Shown here: positions 32,874-42,577 of the stretch, one piece after another
Layout of the letters: every line of letters starts with the position of its first letter
How positions within the stretch are numbered: position 1 is the stretch's first letter
Assembly: GCA_003385635.1 (NCBI GenBank)
Contig: QQUY01000001.1
Coordinates: 2,643,001-2,707,000, forward strand
From: Acidobacteriota bacterium
GTDB taxonomy: Bacteria > Acidobacteriota > Blastocatellia > Pyrinomonadales > Pyrinomonadaceae
Reading direction: 5' to 3'
Length of the DNA stretch: 64,000 bases
Made by a program: the position numbers and the translations under genes
The notes under the pieces: model-generated
What the model was told of the DNA's origin: nothing
Seen by the model: the letters and a program-made list of their open reading frames with translations, nothing else
Database searches by the model: none

Positions 32874-33766
32874 AGCGCTTCCCTGTCCCAGTTCCCGAGA
32901 TTTGCCGCGGCTTCGTAAGTACTCTGAAGAAACTCTATAAGCGCGGCCGATGGGTCTTCAGACCTCTGTACCGCTGAGTACGGAAGTACGAACTCGCCCA
33001 GTTCCTCAGCAAAGTACGCTTCATCCGGACCGACCGACGCTTCTCGAAAGCCCTCAGGTTCGGGATAGGCATACGAATAGAATGCGGCTTCGCCTAATCC
33101 GGGTCCCGCCCAAAAACCAGCGCTTGAAACCTCGTGCGAATACGCCTCTTCCATTACCCAATCGGCGCAATTAGGGACACCGCCCGGATGCTTCGGCGCC
33201 GTACGGCCTGAGAACCTTGTGACGGCGAGATCGAATGCGCCCCAAAAAAAATGCGAAGGGCTTACCTTACCTGTGAATCGCGAACGAAACTCGTTAAAGA
33301 CCTGATCGACTTGCACAAGAGCCTGCCAGAATCGCTCGACAGGTTCTCGGTCATAGCTCTTGTGGACTTCGTCCTCCGGAAACGGGATGGCTTCCTCAAC
33401 CTCGACCGGCCGGGCGAGTATCTCGGCCTTTATGTTCATATCGCGCAGAACACCTCTCATTCGCGCATAGAAATCCGCGACCGTCATCGGCTCGAGACTG
33501 AACCCGCTTTCCGCACCCTCTGAGTCCCTCATTTCTATCCGGTGCTCCCTGAAGTTAAAGTCGATCGAGAAAGTCCTTCCGTCGAGGGGCATCGCACCGG
33601 TTGTCAGCCCATTCGTGGTCACGTAAAGCGCGATACCCCACCATTGGTTTATCGGCGGCGCGTAAGCGAGTTTGATCTTCCCGACTATCTGCGACCACAT
33701 ATGCACCGTCGTGAGTGTGTCTTGCCAATCTTCGAGCGCCGGCAGCTCCGGCCAGGACTTCTTCAT
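32864..33766 (-). CDS. DUF5996 family protein
   Basis: 300 aa soluble protein. WPELPALEDWQDTLTTVHMWSQIVGKI, NQWWGIALYVTTNGLTTG, LDGRTFSIDFNFREHRI and SPSHFFWGAFDLAVTRFSGR are the conserved blocks of the DUF5996 family, which is widespread and of unknown function. A ferredoxin-like repeat may be present. No operon partner; modC lies upstream past a nonamer element. The stop codon sits in a heptamer. Confidence 0.85.
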   Translation of the reverse strand: MKKSWPELPALEDWQDTLTTVHMWSQIVGKIKLAYAPPINQWWGIALYVTTNGLTTGAMPLDGRTFSIDFNFREHRIEMRDSEGAESGFSLEPMTVADFYARMRGVLRDMNIKAEILARPVEVEEAIPFPEDEVHKSYDREPVERFWQALVQVDQVFNEFRSRFTGKVSPSHFFWGAFDLAVTRFSGRTAPKHPGGVPNCADWVMEEAYSHEVSSAGFWAGPGLGEAAFYSYAYPEPEGFREASVGPDEAYFAEELGEFVLPYSAVQRSEDPSAALIEFLQSTYEAAANLGNWDREALEK

Positions 33767-33794
33767 TTTGTTCCCTCTCGTCGAATCGAATTAG

Positions 33795-33884
33795 AACCAC
33801 GGAGGCCACTGAGGTCACAGAGATGATTTAGCAATCTGACCAACCGGCCTGAAATTCTCTGTGAACTCTGTGTTCTCAGTGGTG
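33795..33884. repeat. Inverted nonamer element (AACCACGGAGG type)
   Basis: Left arm 33795-33822 reads AACCACGGA, GGCCACTGA, GGTCACAGA; the right arm 33857-33884 is its near complement (CTCTGTGAACTCTGTGTTCT then CAGTGGTG). A 34-bp spacer separates them. It lies upstream of the DUF5996 gene and downstream of modC, and can form a long imperfect hairpin. Confidence 0.75.
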
Positions 33885-33922
33885 AATAAGTGCCCGAATC
33901 AATTCAATCGCCACGAACCTGC

Positions 33923-34987
33923 TCAACGAATCACGGCTACGCTCTTTGCCTGCGCATAGACCTCTTTCCCGGGTTTCAGCCCAAGCACTTCAGCGGATCG
34001 GTTTGTCACCCGCGACAGAACGGGCGTCCCCCCGGCGTCGAGCCGGACCGTGACCTGCGAAGTTCCTGACGGAGCGATTTCAGTGACAACCGCCGAAAAT
34101 ATGTTCAGAATACTCGTATCCTTCTGCTTCTCAAGGGTCAGGCTAACATCTCTTGCCGCGAGGCGCAGTCTGACCCGCCTTCCGACTTCAATCGGTGCCC
34201 CGGGGACGATAAACTCTCCTCCCGAGAATTTTAGTAAGTTCAGGCCATAATCTTCGTCATAGCTCTCGACCGCGGTCTCGATTATCGCCTCCGCATCCTC
34301 CCTATGTGCCAGCGGATGGGCAAGATCAGTAAGCACTTCTGAAATCGGCCCCTCGCATTCGACCCTTCCTTCAGCCAGCACTATCAGGCGATCCGCGAGC
34401 CGAGCGACTTCGTCGGTGGAGTGACTGACATAGATAACGGGAATCTCCAGATCCCGATGAAGGTTGTCGAGATAGGGCAGAATCTCCCGTTTCCGACCTT
34501 CGTCTAGCGAAGAAAGCGGCTCATCCATCAGGAGGACACGGGGGTTCGCACCAACGGCCCGCGCAATCGCGACCCTTTGCATTTCACCTCCCGAGAGTTC
34601 CGATGGCGACCTGTCCAGAAGATGATCTATCCCGAGACTCTTTGCGGACTTCCGCACCGTCTGATCGACAAGCCTCAAGCCCCTTCGCTTGATCCCGTAC
34701 GCGATGTTCTTCTCGACAGTTAGATGCGGAAACAGGCTCGGTTCCTGAAACACATATCCGATGCGGCGCTTGTGCGGCGGAACGAACACACCGTCGTCCT
34801 GCCACTCCTCGTCCCAGAACTTCAGAAAGCAGCCGTCGTGCCTTTCAAGTCCTGCCACTGTCCGCAGGAAGGTGGTCTTGCCGGAACCTGACGGACCAAA
34901 CAGCGCCGTCACGCCCTTCGAAGGGATCCTGACATCCGTCTCGAGGACAAAATCGCCCTTCGCAATGTTGAAGCTGGCTTCGATCAT
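33923..34987 (-). CDS. modC: Molybdate ABC transporter ATP-binding protein
   Basis: 354 aa. Walker A GPSGSGKTT near residue 33, signature LSGGEMQRVAIARA near 125 and Walker B VLLMDEPLSSLD mark the ABC ATPase. Residues about 275-350 are a TOBE domain (VTEIAPSGTSQVTVRLDAGG), which binds molybdate in ModC. The ATG at 34987 overlaps the modB stop as ATGA and replaces an ORF start at 35077 that would extend into modB. It energises molybdate import, and the molybdenum may serve Moco enzymes. Confidence 0.95.
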   Translation of the reverse strand: MIEASFNIAKGDFVLETDVRIPSKGVTALFGPSGSGKTTFLRTVAGLERHDGCFLKFWDEEWQDDGVFVPPHKRRIGYVFQEPSLFPHLTVEKNIAYGIKRRGLRLVDQTVRKSAKSLGIDHLLDRSPSELSGGEMQRVAIARAVGANPRVLLMDEPLSSLDEGRKREILPYLDNLHRDLEIPVIYVSHSTDEVARLADRLIVLAEGRVECEGPISEVLTDLAHPLAHREDAEAIIETAVESYDEDYGLNLLKFSGGEFIVPGAPIEVGRRVRLRLAARDVSLTLEKQKDTSILNIFSAVVTEIAPSGTSQVTVRLDAGGTPVLSRVTNRSAEVLGLKPGKEVYAQAKSVAVIR

Positions 34988-35670
34988 TTGAGGCGGATGG
35001 GCCTGAACCGACGGTTCAATCCATAAACAACTGTCAGGATTATGAAGGAGATCACCATCAGCGACCCTGCGAGCCAATGTGCCTGCGCGTACTCAAGGGA
35101 TTCAACGTGATCATAGATGGCGATCGAAACGACTCTTGTACTACCCGGGATATTGCCTCCGATCATCAGCACGACACCGAACTCGCCGATCGTGTGCGCA
35201 AAACCCAGCACCGCCGCAGTCAGAAAACCCGGCCAGGCGATAGGAACCGCGACGGAGAAGAACCTGTCAGCCGGAGATGCTCCCAGCGTAGCAGCCACCT
35301 CCAATGGCCGAGACCCGATCGCTTCAAATGCTCCCTGTAGCGGCTGAACGACAAACGGAAGCGAGTAGATGACCGAGCCGATCACAAGACCTGTGAACGT
35401 GAATGCAGGAGATGCAAGGCCTGCCGATTCGAACAAGAATCCGATCGGACCATTCGGCCCCAGGGCTATCAAGAGGTAGAAGCCGAGTACGGTCGGCGGC
35501 AGTACGAGGGGCATTGCCACGACGGCTTCCGGAATGAACTTGAACCGCCATCCCGTTCTTGCCAACCACCACGCCAGCGGCGTTCCTAGAACCAAAAGAA
35601 CCGCGGTTGTAACCGCGGCAAGTTTGAACGTGATCAGGAATGCGCTGATGGCTGCTTCGTCGAAGATCAT
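34984..35670 (-). CDS. modB: Molybdate ABC transporter permease
   Basis: 228 aa with five or six helices. The EAA-type loop VAATLGASPADRFFSVAVPIAWPGFL near residue 126 and the family start ISAFLITFKLAAVTTAVLLVLGTPLAW identify ModB. It forms the channel for molybdate with ModC as motor and ModA as binding protein. Four-base overlaps with modA and modC show translational coupling. Confidence 0.95.
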   Translation of the reverse strand: MIFDEAAISAFLITFKLAAVTTAVLLVLGTPLAWWLARTGWRFKFIPEAVVAMPLVLPPTVLGFYLLIALGPNGPIGFLFESAGLASPAFTFTGLVIGSVIYSLPFVVQPLQGAFEAIGSRPLEVAATLGASPADRFFSVAVPIAWPGFLTAAVLGFAHTIGEFGVVLMIGGNIPGSTRVVSIAIYDHVESLEYAQAHWLAGSLMVISFIILTVVYGLNRRFRPIRLK

Positions 35671-36449
35671 CTTGTATCGTAGCCGTAGCTCCTTATAACT
35701 TCCTTCGCACGTTCGCTTCGAAGGAAATCCCGGAATTCGATCGCGCCCTCATCTTCCGACAAGAACACGGCCTGTTGCTCGATAGGAGTATAGAGTTCCT
35801 GAGGCACTAGCCAAAACGAACCGCCCTTCCCTTTGACCTGTGATAGCGAGACAAAGCCGATGTCGGCATTGCCTGTAGAGACGAACTGAAAAGTCTGTCC
35901 GACATTTTCGCCCCTTACAATTCTTCCTTTCACTTTGTCCCAAATTTCCATTTTCCGAAGAACCTCTTCGGCGGCCTTGCCATATGGCGCAAGTTTCGGA
36001 TTTGCGATCGCCAGCTTGTTGAATTCGCCGTTCAGAACCGTACCGAGATCATCGACCATTCCCTTCTTCGGGCTCCATAGCACGAGTTTTCCGACGGCGT
36101 ATGTAAATCTCGTACCCGAGGCCGCCGGCATTGCCGACTCTAGTTTCTCAGCCCTTTCGGAATCAGCTGAAAGGAACACTGCAAAGGGAGCTCCGTTCTC
36201 GATCTGGGCGTAGAGACTACCTGTCGAACCCGTCGTCAGCGTGACATTCCGGCCGGTTTCTTCCTGAAAGATCCTTACAAGCTCGGCCGCCGGCTGTTTG
36301 AAGTTCGCCGCCGCCGCAATTCTGATCTCACGCGAGTCACCGTCCTGCAAACACGCCGAACCGATCGCGAATAGAGTGGATAGAAACACAACGACCGCTC
36401 CGAGCCGAATCTGATCTCCGTGCTTCCTCCGTGTGTCTCTGTGGTTCAA
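35667..36449 (-). CDS. modA: Molybdate-binding protein
   Basis: 260 aa as an ORF. IRIAAAANFKQPAAELVRIFQ, VTLTTGSTGSLYAQIENGAPFAVFLSAD and APYGKAAEEVLRK are the ModA ligand-binding blocks. It probably has a lipoprotein or Sec signal (FLSTLFAIGSAC). The ORF start at 36449 is TTG and its first 12 codons are a translated AACCACAGAG repeat, so a later start (GTG at 36389, with GGAG eight bases upstream) is likely. First gene of modABC. Confidence 0.92.
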   Translation of the reverse strand: MNHRDTRRKHGDQIRLGAVVVFLSTLFAIGSACLQDGDSREIRIAAAANFKQPAAELVRIFQEETGRNVTLTTGSTGSLYAQIENGAPFAVFLSADSERAEKLESAMPAASGTRFTYAVGKLVLWSPKKGMVDDLGTVLNGEFNKLAIANPKLAPYGKAAEEVLRKMEIWDKVKGRIVRGENVGQTFQFVSTGNADIGFVSLSQVKGKGGSFWLVPQELYTPIEQQAVFLSEDEGAIEFRDFLRSERAKEVIRSYGYDTR

Positions 36450-36497
36450 AAAGAGTTCTTAGTAAATCGCCTTTCTCGAAGGGTTTCGACTTGAGCG

Positions 36498-37223
<726 letters not shown>

Positions 37224-37346
37224 CAGCCCCTCCTTCAAATCGGTGAACTTGGCAGGGTCTTAGTGAACCGCGATGCCAAAACCAGTCTGTAAGGTCTAAG
37301 TGAGCCCAATGATGCCACAGGCGCGGTGGAAAGGGCTAGGGAATCT

Positions 37347-37514
37347 CTGAGTACTGAGGACTGAGGACTGAGGACTGAGTACTGAGGACTGAGGACTGAG
37401 TACTGAGGACTGAGGACTGAGTACTGAGGACTGAGTACTGAGTACTGAGTACTGAGTACTGAGTACTGAGTACTGAGTACTGAGTACTGAGTACTGAGTA
37501 CTGAGTACTGAGGA
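37347..37514. repeat. Heptamer array, CTGAGTA/CTGAGGA, 24 units
   Basis: Twenty-four contiguous units, each CTGAGTA or CTGAGGA, in blocks. The right half is pure CTGAGTA. It is followed after a 37-bp spacer (with the hairpin TTTGACT-CGA-AGTCAAA) by an inverted array at 37551-37607. The two arrays could pair. They occupy the 392-bp gap between the aquaporin and MATE genes. Confidence 0.93.
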
Positions 37515-37550
37515 CGATCGCTGGACTTTGACTCGAAGTCAAACTTTTCT

Positions 37551-37607
37551 CTCAGTCCTCAGTACTTTTCTCTCAGTCCTTCTTCTCGTCCTCAGTCCTT
37601 TCATCTC
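37551..37607. repeat. Inverted partner array, CTCAGTCC type
   Basis: Words TCTCAGTCCTCAGTAC and TCTCAGTCC recur; they are the complement of CTGAGGA/CTGAGTA. The MATE stop codon follows at 37616-37618. Confidence 0.75.
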
Positions 37608-37615
37608 TGTACTTC

Positions 37616-39082
37616 TTATCCCACCGTCGTGTCGATATCGACCTTGATGTGGCGCCATTTGCCCTGGTTGAACTTGTAAACGCTGAGGCCTGCTCGTGCT
37701 GCGTGACCGGCTAGTATCGCGATCCAGATGTGGATCGGCTCAAGCCCGATCGTCTGCTGAAGGACTAAACAAATGCCGAGCGGAATGATGACCTGCGAAA
37801 TTATCGAAATATATAAAGGGCTTTTCGTGTCTCCGGTGCCCTGCAAGCCGCCTGTGTAGGTCAATGCGACAGTTACAAGCAGACCCGAAATGCTTAGCAC
37901 TCTGAGAAGCTGGACTCCTATCCCGACAACGACAGGCTCGGTCATACCGAAGATGGCCAGCATCTGCTCCGGAATGAACATGAAGAACAATCCGACAAAT
38001 GCTGCGACCAACAGACCGAATTTAGAAGCCGTCCTTACTGCGGCGCTCGCCCGGTCCGGATTTTGTGCGCCGAGGTTCTGACCCGCGACGGCCGCCGCGG
38101 CCCCCATCAGCCCGACCGAAGTCCACGTGATCAACGAGAACAGCTGAGTATAAGAAACCGCAAACGCTGCCTGGGCGGCCGCACTCTGCGCAAGGGACCC
38201 TACGAAAGCGAGAAGAAGGACACCGCCGATGTTCATCGCGATGCCTTGTATTCCGGCAGGGAGCCCGAACTTGAACAACTTCCGGATCACCCTCCAGTCA
38301 GGTGCATAACTCCCTTTCTGTTTGATGGAAACGACCCAGTTGCCTGACCACAAGCTGTAAAGCGCATAGATCCCGATTATTCCAGAAGCAAGGCAGGTCC
38401 CCATCGCGGCACCCATCGTTCCGAACGATGGAATCGGCCCGAGTCCGCCGATCAGGACGATGTTGAACAAAAGGTTCATCACCGTCATGGCGATTCCGAG
38501 AATCATCGGCGTCTTTGCGTCGCCCGCCGAGCGAAGCGCGCCGCTAAGCATAAAGAAGATCATCATTCCCGTGCTAAACAGGAACATGATGCGAAGGTAA
38601 GGAAGGGCTTCCTGCTGAACACCAGGAGCGGCATTTACCAGATCCAGAAGATAAGGGGAAGCGAAGTACCCGACCGGTGCGATCACACCAAGTGCGATGA
38701 ATATGGCGGTAAGGAATGCCTGATAGACGGTCCGGTCGACCTTTTCCTCTTCTCCTGCGCCGGCGAAGCGGGCGACCAGAATGCTCATTCCTGTGAAGAT
38801 GGAAGAGACGAAAACGACGACTACGAGAAAGATCTGCCAACTGACGCCGATCGCGGCGTTTCCGAGGTACCCGACGACGTTTCCGACCATCGCATGATCG
38901 ACCATTCCCTGAATGCCGCCGAAGATGTTCGTCAGCATTGTCGGCCAGGCGAGTTTCCACACAGCCCGCCCCAGAGGCCCCTCGACGATCGAACGGTCAA
39001 ATCGCTTCTTCGCGGGTTTTTCTTCGGCAACCGGGATCTCGCCGGACAGATTTGCCGCTTCAGCGGCGGGAGAGTCACTCAT
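37616..39082 (-). CDS. MATE family efflux transporter
   Basis: 488 aa with 12 hydrophobic helices in two repeats (PTMLTNIFGGIQGMVDHAMVGN in the first and KLFKFGLPAGIQGIAMNIGG in the second, the usual MATE helix 1/7 equivalence). It exports drugs or metabolites by Na+ or H+ antiport. An N-terminal acidic segment (SPAAEAANLSGEIPVAEEKPAKK) is longer than in most members. No partner gene; flanked by repeat gaps. Confidence 0.93.
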   Translation of the reverse strand: MSDSPAAEAANLSGEIPVAEEKPAKKRFDRSIVEGPLGRAVWKLAWPTMLTNIFGGIQGMVDHAMVGNVVGYLGNAAIGVSWQIFLVVVVFVSSIFTGMSILVARFAGAGEEEKVDRTVYQAFLTAIFIALGVIAPVGYFASPYLLDLVNAAPGVQQEALPYLRIMFLFSTGMMIFFMLSGALRSAGDAKTPMILGIAMTVMNLLFNIVLIGGLGPIPSFGTMGAAMGTCLASGIIGIYALYSLWSGNWVVSIKQKGSYAPDWRVIRKLFKFGLPAGIQGIAMNIGGVLLLAFVGSLAQSAAAQAAFAVSYTQLFSLITWTSVGLMGAAAAVAGQNLGAQNPDRASAAVRTASKFGLLVAAFVGLFFMFIPEQMLAIFGMTEPVVVGIGVQLLRVLSISGLLVTVALTYTGGLQGTGDTKSPLYISIISQVIIPLGICLVLQQTIGLEPIHIWIAILAGHAARAGLSVYKFNQGKWRHIKVDIDTTVG

Positions 39083-39336
39083 AACGATGCGCCCTTATAT
39101 ATCGAATGCGTAAGTATATATTCCCGAAGATGATTTACGAATGAGTGAGTGACGAACGGCGGGATGTTGGTTCCGGGTTCCAAGTTTCAGGTTTCAAGTG
39201 CGATCAGAGCGCACGCGTCCCGCGTGCAATGAACGAAGCGAATTCTTTCCAGATTACTGCAGCCTTCAGGCTGACCCACGGATAAAGCGAAGTGATCATT
39301 GCGCGGCGGCGTGATTCCTTTCATTCGGCCTCTTGC

Positions 39337-39858
39337 TTACCGCGTTACGTCGTACGTGATCTGCACCATCCCGCTTGGATATTCCTTAAAATGAGCCAGC
39401 TCAAGGCGTATGTCATTGGGGACTTTACCAAATAGTGAGATTCCTTCCCCGATCAGGACCGGGATCAGCGAAACTGTGATGTGATCTATGAGTCCTTCAT
39501 TCAGAAAGCTCTGGACGGTCATCGCGCCGTCCACATAAACGTGCTCAAATCCTCTTTTCTCCAGCGATCTAAAGACCTCTGAAGGGGTGCCTGAAACAGG
39601 GGCTACAACAGAACCCTCGGGTTTGCCCGCAAGTTCCGACGAAGTGTATACAAACACCGGCTTGTCACCGTAAAACCACTGCTCCATGGGAAGCACTACC
39701 TCGAAAGTCTTGCGTCCCATCAGAAGAGCATCCACGGTCGCGAAAAACTCTTCGAAACCGTGCGGCTCGTCGCCTGCGGCTGAGAGAAAATCAAAGGATC
39801 CGTCCGGCCGGGCAATGAACCCGTCAGCGCTTGCGCCTACGAATACGGAAGTCTTCAT
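39337..39858 (-). CDS. Dihydrofolate reductase-like (RibD C-terminal) protein
   Basis: 173 aa. MKTSVFVGASADGFIARPDG, ALLMGRKTFEVVL, HVYVDGAMTVQSFLNEGLID and VSLIPVLIGEGISLFG are the RibD-C/YyaP pattern, an NADPH-binding reductase fold of unknown substrate. No SD is possible in the usual place: eight exact GGTATCA heptamers start one base upstream of the ATG. The start codon choice is supported by the family N terminus. Confidence 0.9.
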   Translation of the reverse strand: MKTSVFVGASADGFIARPDGSFDFLSAAGDEPHGFEEFFATVDALLMGRKTFEVVLPMEQWFYGDKPVFVYTSSELAGKPEGSVVAPVSGTPSEVFRSLEKRGFEHVYVDGAMTVQSFLNEGLIDHITVSLIPVLIGEGISLFGKVPNDIRLELAHFKEYPSGMVQITYDVTR

Positions 39859-39859
39859 C

Positions 39860-39918
39860 GGTATCAGGTATCAGGTATCAGGTATCAGGTATCAGGTATC
39901 AGGTATCAGGTATCAGGA
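39860..39918. repeat. Heptamer array, GGTATCA, eight exact copies
   Basis: Eight identical units GGTATCA, then GGAGG. The array begins one base upstream of the reductase ATG at 39858, so on the minus strand the leader reads TGATACC repeated. Exact identity points to a recent expansion. Confidence 0.93.
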
Positions 39919-39959
39919 GGGATGAGACTACGGATGGTCAACAGTGTCAACTGTGTACA

Positions 39960-40087
<128 letters not shown>

Positions 40088-40325
40088 CGCCGCTTCGCGG
40101 CTAAGAAAAGTGGTGGGCCCTCGTACCCCGCACTGCGCCTACGGCTTGTGCGGGGCTAATATATATCCGTCCCTACGGGACCCGGCCCGAGCAGCCAGAC
40201 TTCAGAGTCTCCGGCGACGAACCGAATGGTTTTCGGTTTTCGGTTTTCGGTCTTCAGTTTCTGTCGCCGGTTCGTGGGCGCGTTACCAATCACCTTCAAT
40301 AGCCCGCTGCACTTAGAACTCATCT

Positions 40326-40353
40326 CTCAGTACTCAGTACTCAGTCCTTAATC
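40326..40353. repeat. Heptamer units at the radical SAM gene end
   Basis: CTCAGTA, CTCAGTA, CTCAGTC, CTTAATC. The last, degenerate unit contains the TAA stop (TTA at 40348-40350). Confidence 0.65.
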
Positions 40354-41367
40354 CGCGAGGACCTGCGAGATCGTGTCCTTCTTGGGGAAACCGTGTTTCT
40401 TGTTGTAGTCGGCAAGAGAGAGTTGCGGATCACGCCAGGCATCGAGATGGCCTACCTGGTGTACGCATTGGATGGTGCAGTTGGGGGCGCACCATTTCTC
40501 GGTGTGATACTCGCGGTGCATATCTTCGCGGGTATATTCGAGCAGAGGCGTTCCGGGCGTACCTCTTTGTTGGGAGCACCAGTGGACCAGCCCGTCTTCG
40601 CAAATGTAAAGATAGCGCGCACCCGAGCGGCATCGCCACTCGTAAGTTTCGCCGTCGGCGAGCTTGTCCTGAAACCAGTTCCAGCGGGCGTATGAACGCG
40701 TTCCGAGGCTCTTCACTTCCTTGTAGATCGCTTTCTCTTTATCTCCAAGGGGCTTCAACAAACCGTCGCCGTCGTGGATCACGCCGACGGTCGAAGAGAA
40801 TCCGAGCTCCTGCGCACGCTTTGCGATCGTGAGAGCGTCTTCTGGATTTTCAACACCGCTCCCAAGCACCGAGTTGATGTTGACCTTAAACTTTGCGTGA
40901 TTCTTAAGGTTGACAAGCTTGGCATCGAGTACCTTCAGGCTTTTCTTCGAGACCTCGTCAGGGATGACGTTGTCGATCGAGATCTGGAGATAATCGAGTC
41001 CGGACTCGTTGAGCCTTTCGATCTTCTTCGGCTGAAAGTAATATCCGTTGGATATAAGACCGGCGATCATACCGTGATGCCGGATCCGGTCGATGATCTC
41101 GTAGATCTCGGGGTGCATCATCGGCTCGCCGCCGGAGATCGTCACTACCGAAGTTCCGAATTCAGCGAGCCTGTCGATCCTTTCGAGCATTGTGCCGATC
41201 GGCACAGGATCGCTGGTCTTGTCATACTCGTTGCAATAGGTACACGAGAGGTTACATCGCCGCATAGGGACGATGTGAACAAGCACAGGATGCCTGGTCG
41301 ACGCGAATGCGCGGACCGTGTGCTTTACTCCTCTTGTGAACCGGCTGAAGCCGCTTGCTTTCGGCAT
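40348..41367 (-). CDS. Radical SAM protein with C-terminal cysteine cluster
   Basis: 339 aa. The 4Fe-4S motif is C38-x3-C42-x2-C45 (CNLSCTYC) with SAM-binding [17 protein letters not shown] downstream. C-terminal cysteines ([14 protein letters not shown] and CAPNCTIQC) form one or more extra clusters like SPASM domains. Such enzymes modify peptides, cofactors or lipids by radical chemistry. The neighbours give no peptide substrate; short ORFs beside it are repeat translations. LolA and envelope genes lie upstream. Confidence 0.85.
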   Translation of the reverse strand: MPKASGFSRFTRGVKHTVRAFASTRHPVLVHIVPMRRCNLSCTYCNEYDKTSDPVPIGTMLERIDRLAEFGTSVVTISGGEPMMHPEIYEIIDRIRHHGMIAGLISNGYYFQPKKIERLNESGLDYLQISIDNVIPDEVSKKSLKVLDAKLVNLKNHAKFKVNINSVLGSGVENPEDALTIAKRAQELGFSSTVGVIHDGDGLLKPLGDKEKAIYKEVKSLGTRSYARWNWFQDKLADGETYEWRCRSGARYLYICEDGLVHWCSQQRGTPGTPLLEYTREDMHREYHTEKWCAPNCTIQCVHQVGHLDAWRDPQLSLADYNKKHGFPKKDTISQVLAD

Positions 41368-41445
41368 TTACTGTTCGTAGCCCTGCTTCCGATCAAGTTT
41401 CAAACCCTTGATTATAGGGGTTCGAAAATACGTTTTCAAACCATT

Positions 41446-41474
41446 GAAAAAGCCCCGGATCCGCGTCCGGGGCT
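41446..41474 (-). terminator. Rho-independent terminator after lolA-like gene
   Basis: On the minus strand a perfect 9-bp stem (AGCCCCGGA/TCCGGGGCT, plus-strand 41451-41474, loop TCCGCG) is followed by a run of T. It starts 23 bp after the lolA-like stop at 41498. Confidence 0.85.
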
Positions 41475-41497
41475 CAAATACTTCACGTGTGAGCGAA

Positions 41498-42187
41498 CTA
41501 ACCCTTGATGATCTTCACGCCCTTAGGGAGATCCACCTTGAACCGGTCCGCGTGCAGTCTGATCTCGTTCTTCTTGAGACTTGAAAGCCGGATCGTCATT
41601 AGATCGCCGTTCGTTTCCGTGATCTCCGCCTGAAGAGGCATTCCCTCTTGGTCGATCCAGACCTCGGCAAACTTGTAAGACTGTTTCTTCTTCGGGGTCA
41701 TCTTCAGATGCCAGACACCGGTTCCGTCGAGCTTAACCACGCCAAGATACTGAACCTCGTAGTTCGCCTTCAAGTCTTTCTTGGACATGCTCATAAATGC
41801 GAGCGCGTTGCTCGCCTGTGGATTCTTCGAACCCTCGGTCTTGCCTCTGATCGCCTGCTTCAGACCCGGTGTGTAGAGCGTGTACTCGCCATTAATCACG
41901 GACAAGACTTCGTTCGAGTCATCCCAGTTGATCCGGACGGCGATGTCACGTCCGCCCTTGTTTGCATAGAAGATCTCGCCTGCGCGCGTCGTCTTGAGAT
42001 TAAGCTGGGAATTGACGCGCGCCTCTTTGATCTTGCCGGTCAGGGTCTGCAGCCAGTTCTTATGCTCCTCCATCTTGTTGAGGATCGTGTTCAGCTGGCC
42101 CTGAGCCTGCACCTGCACTGCCGAGAAACCGCCAAATGCGAGAGCGATCACGACTGAAAATAAAAGCGCTCTAAAAGTCTTCCTCAT
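41498..42187 (-). CDS. LolA-like outer-membrane lipoprotein carrier
   Basis: 229 aa with signal peptide 1-31. TLTGKIKEARVNSQLNLKTTRAG, WDDSNEVLSVINGEYTLYTPGLKQA and AEVWIDQEGMPLQAEITE form the open beta-barrel of LolA-type periplasmic carriers, which shuttle lipoproteins to the outer membrane. The ATG at 42187 is chosen (GGAGC upstream); the ORF extends artificially to 42283. A terminator follows. A LolD-like ATPase and a lipoprotein lie upstream on the same strand. Confidence 0.8.
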   Translation of the reverse strand: MRKTFRALLFSVVIALAFGGFSAVQVQAQGQLNTILNKMEEHKNWLQTLTGKIKEARVNSQLNLKTTRAGEIFYANKGGRDIAVRINWDDSNEVLSVINGEYTLYTPGLKQAIRGKTEGSKNPQASNALAFMSMSKKDLKANYEVQYLGVVKLDGTGVWHLKMTPKKKQSYKFAEVWIDQEGMPLQAEITETNGDLMTIRLSSLKKNEIRLHADRFKVDLPKGVKIIKG

Positions 42188-42314
42188 AATAATAGCTCCG
42201 GATACACTTAACATTCGCCGTTCAGACGAACAGATAGATTTATCATCCGGAAATCGGCTAGTCAACGCCCGGATGATGCTCAAACGATCTGTTTTTCAAC
42301 GGAAGAGTGAGACG

Positions 42315-42488
42315 TCAGTCTCTTGTAACGGGCGCTTGGACGGCCTGGCTCGGAGAATCGGTTGCCCTCAGTTCTCCATTGTCGAACCAGGCTTTCGGAG
42401 AAAGGAATATGAATGCGACGATCAAAAGGCAGAACAGGTCGTACTGCCAGGTGCCTCGCTGGTGATCCCAAAAGATTATTCGTTTCAT
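42315..42488 (-). CDS. Small membrane protein (57 aa)
   Basis: 57 aa: MKRIIFWDHQRGTWQYDLFC then a hydrophobic run LLIVAFIFLSPKAWFDNGEL. A basic-aromatic N terminus (RGTWQYD) followed by one helix is a plausible conserved small protein; I recall similar small proteins from related bacteria but cannot check this. It lies between the LolA-like gene and the LolD-like ATPase. The longer frame to 42587 overlaps the nonamer array and is not used. Confidence 0.6.
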   Translation of the reverse strand: MKRIIFWDHQRGTWQYDLFCLLIVAFIFLSPKAWFDNGELRATDSPSQAVQAPVTRD

Positions 42489-42541
42489 AAGAGAAAGTAC
42501 TGAGAAATGAGAGATGAGTACTGCGTTGTTATTTCGCGACG

Positions 42542-42577
42542 CAACAGATTCAACAGACTTAATCGACTGAAGAGACT
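42542..42577. repeat. Nonamer array, CAACAGACT family, 4 units
   Basis: CAACAGATT, CAACAGACT, TAATCGACT, GAAGAGACT. It contains the stop of the ABC ATPase gene (TTA 42559-42561); the last residues VSSVD are repeat-encoded. It is close to the array at 26246-26299. Confidence 0.8.

Noticed and set aside
37336..37542. ORF encoding STQYSVL heptapeptide repeats
   Set aside because: Direct translation of the CTGAGTA array; 7-bp repeats give open frames of heptapeptides without being genes.
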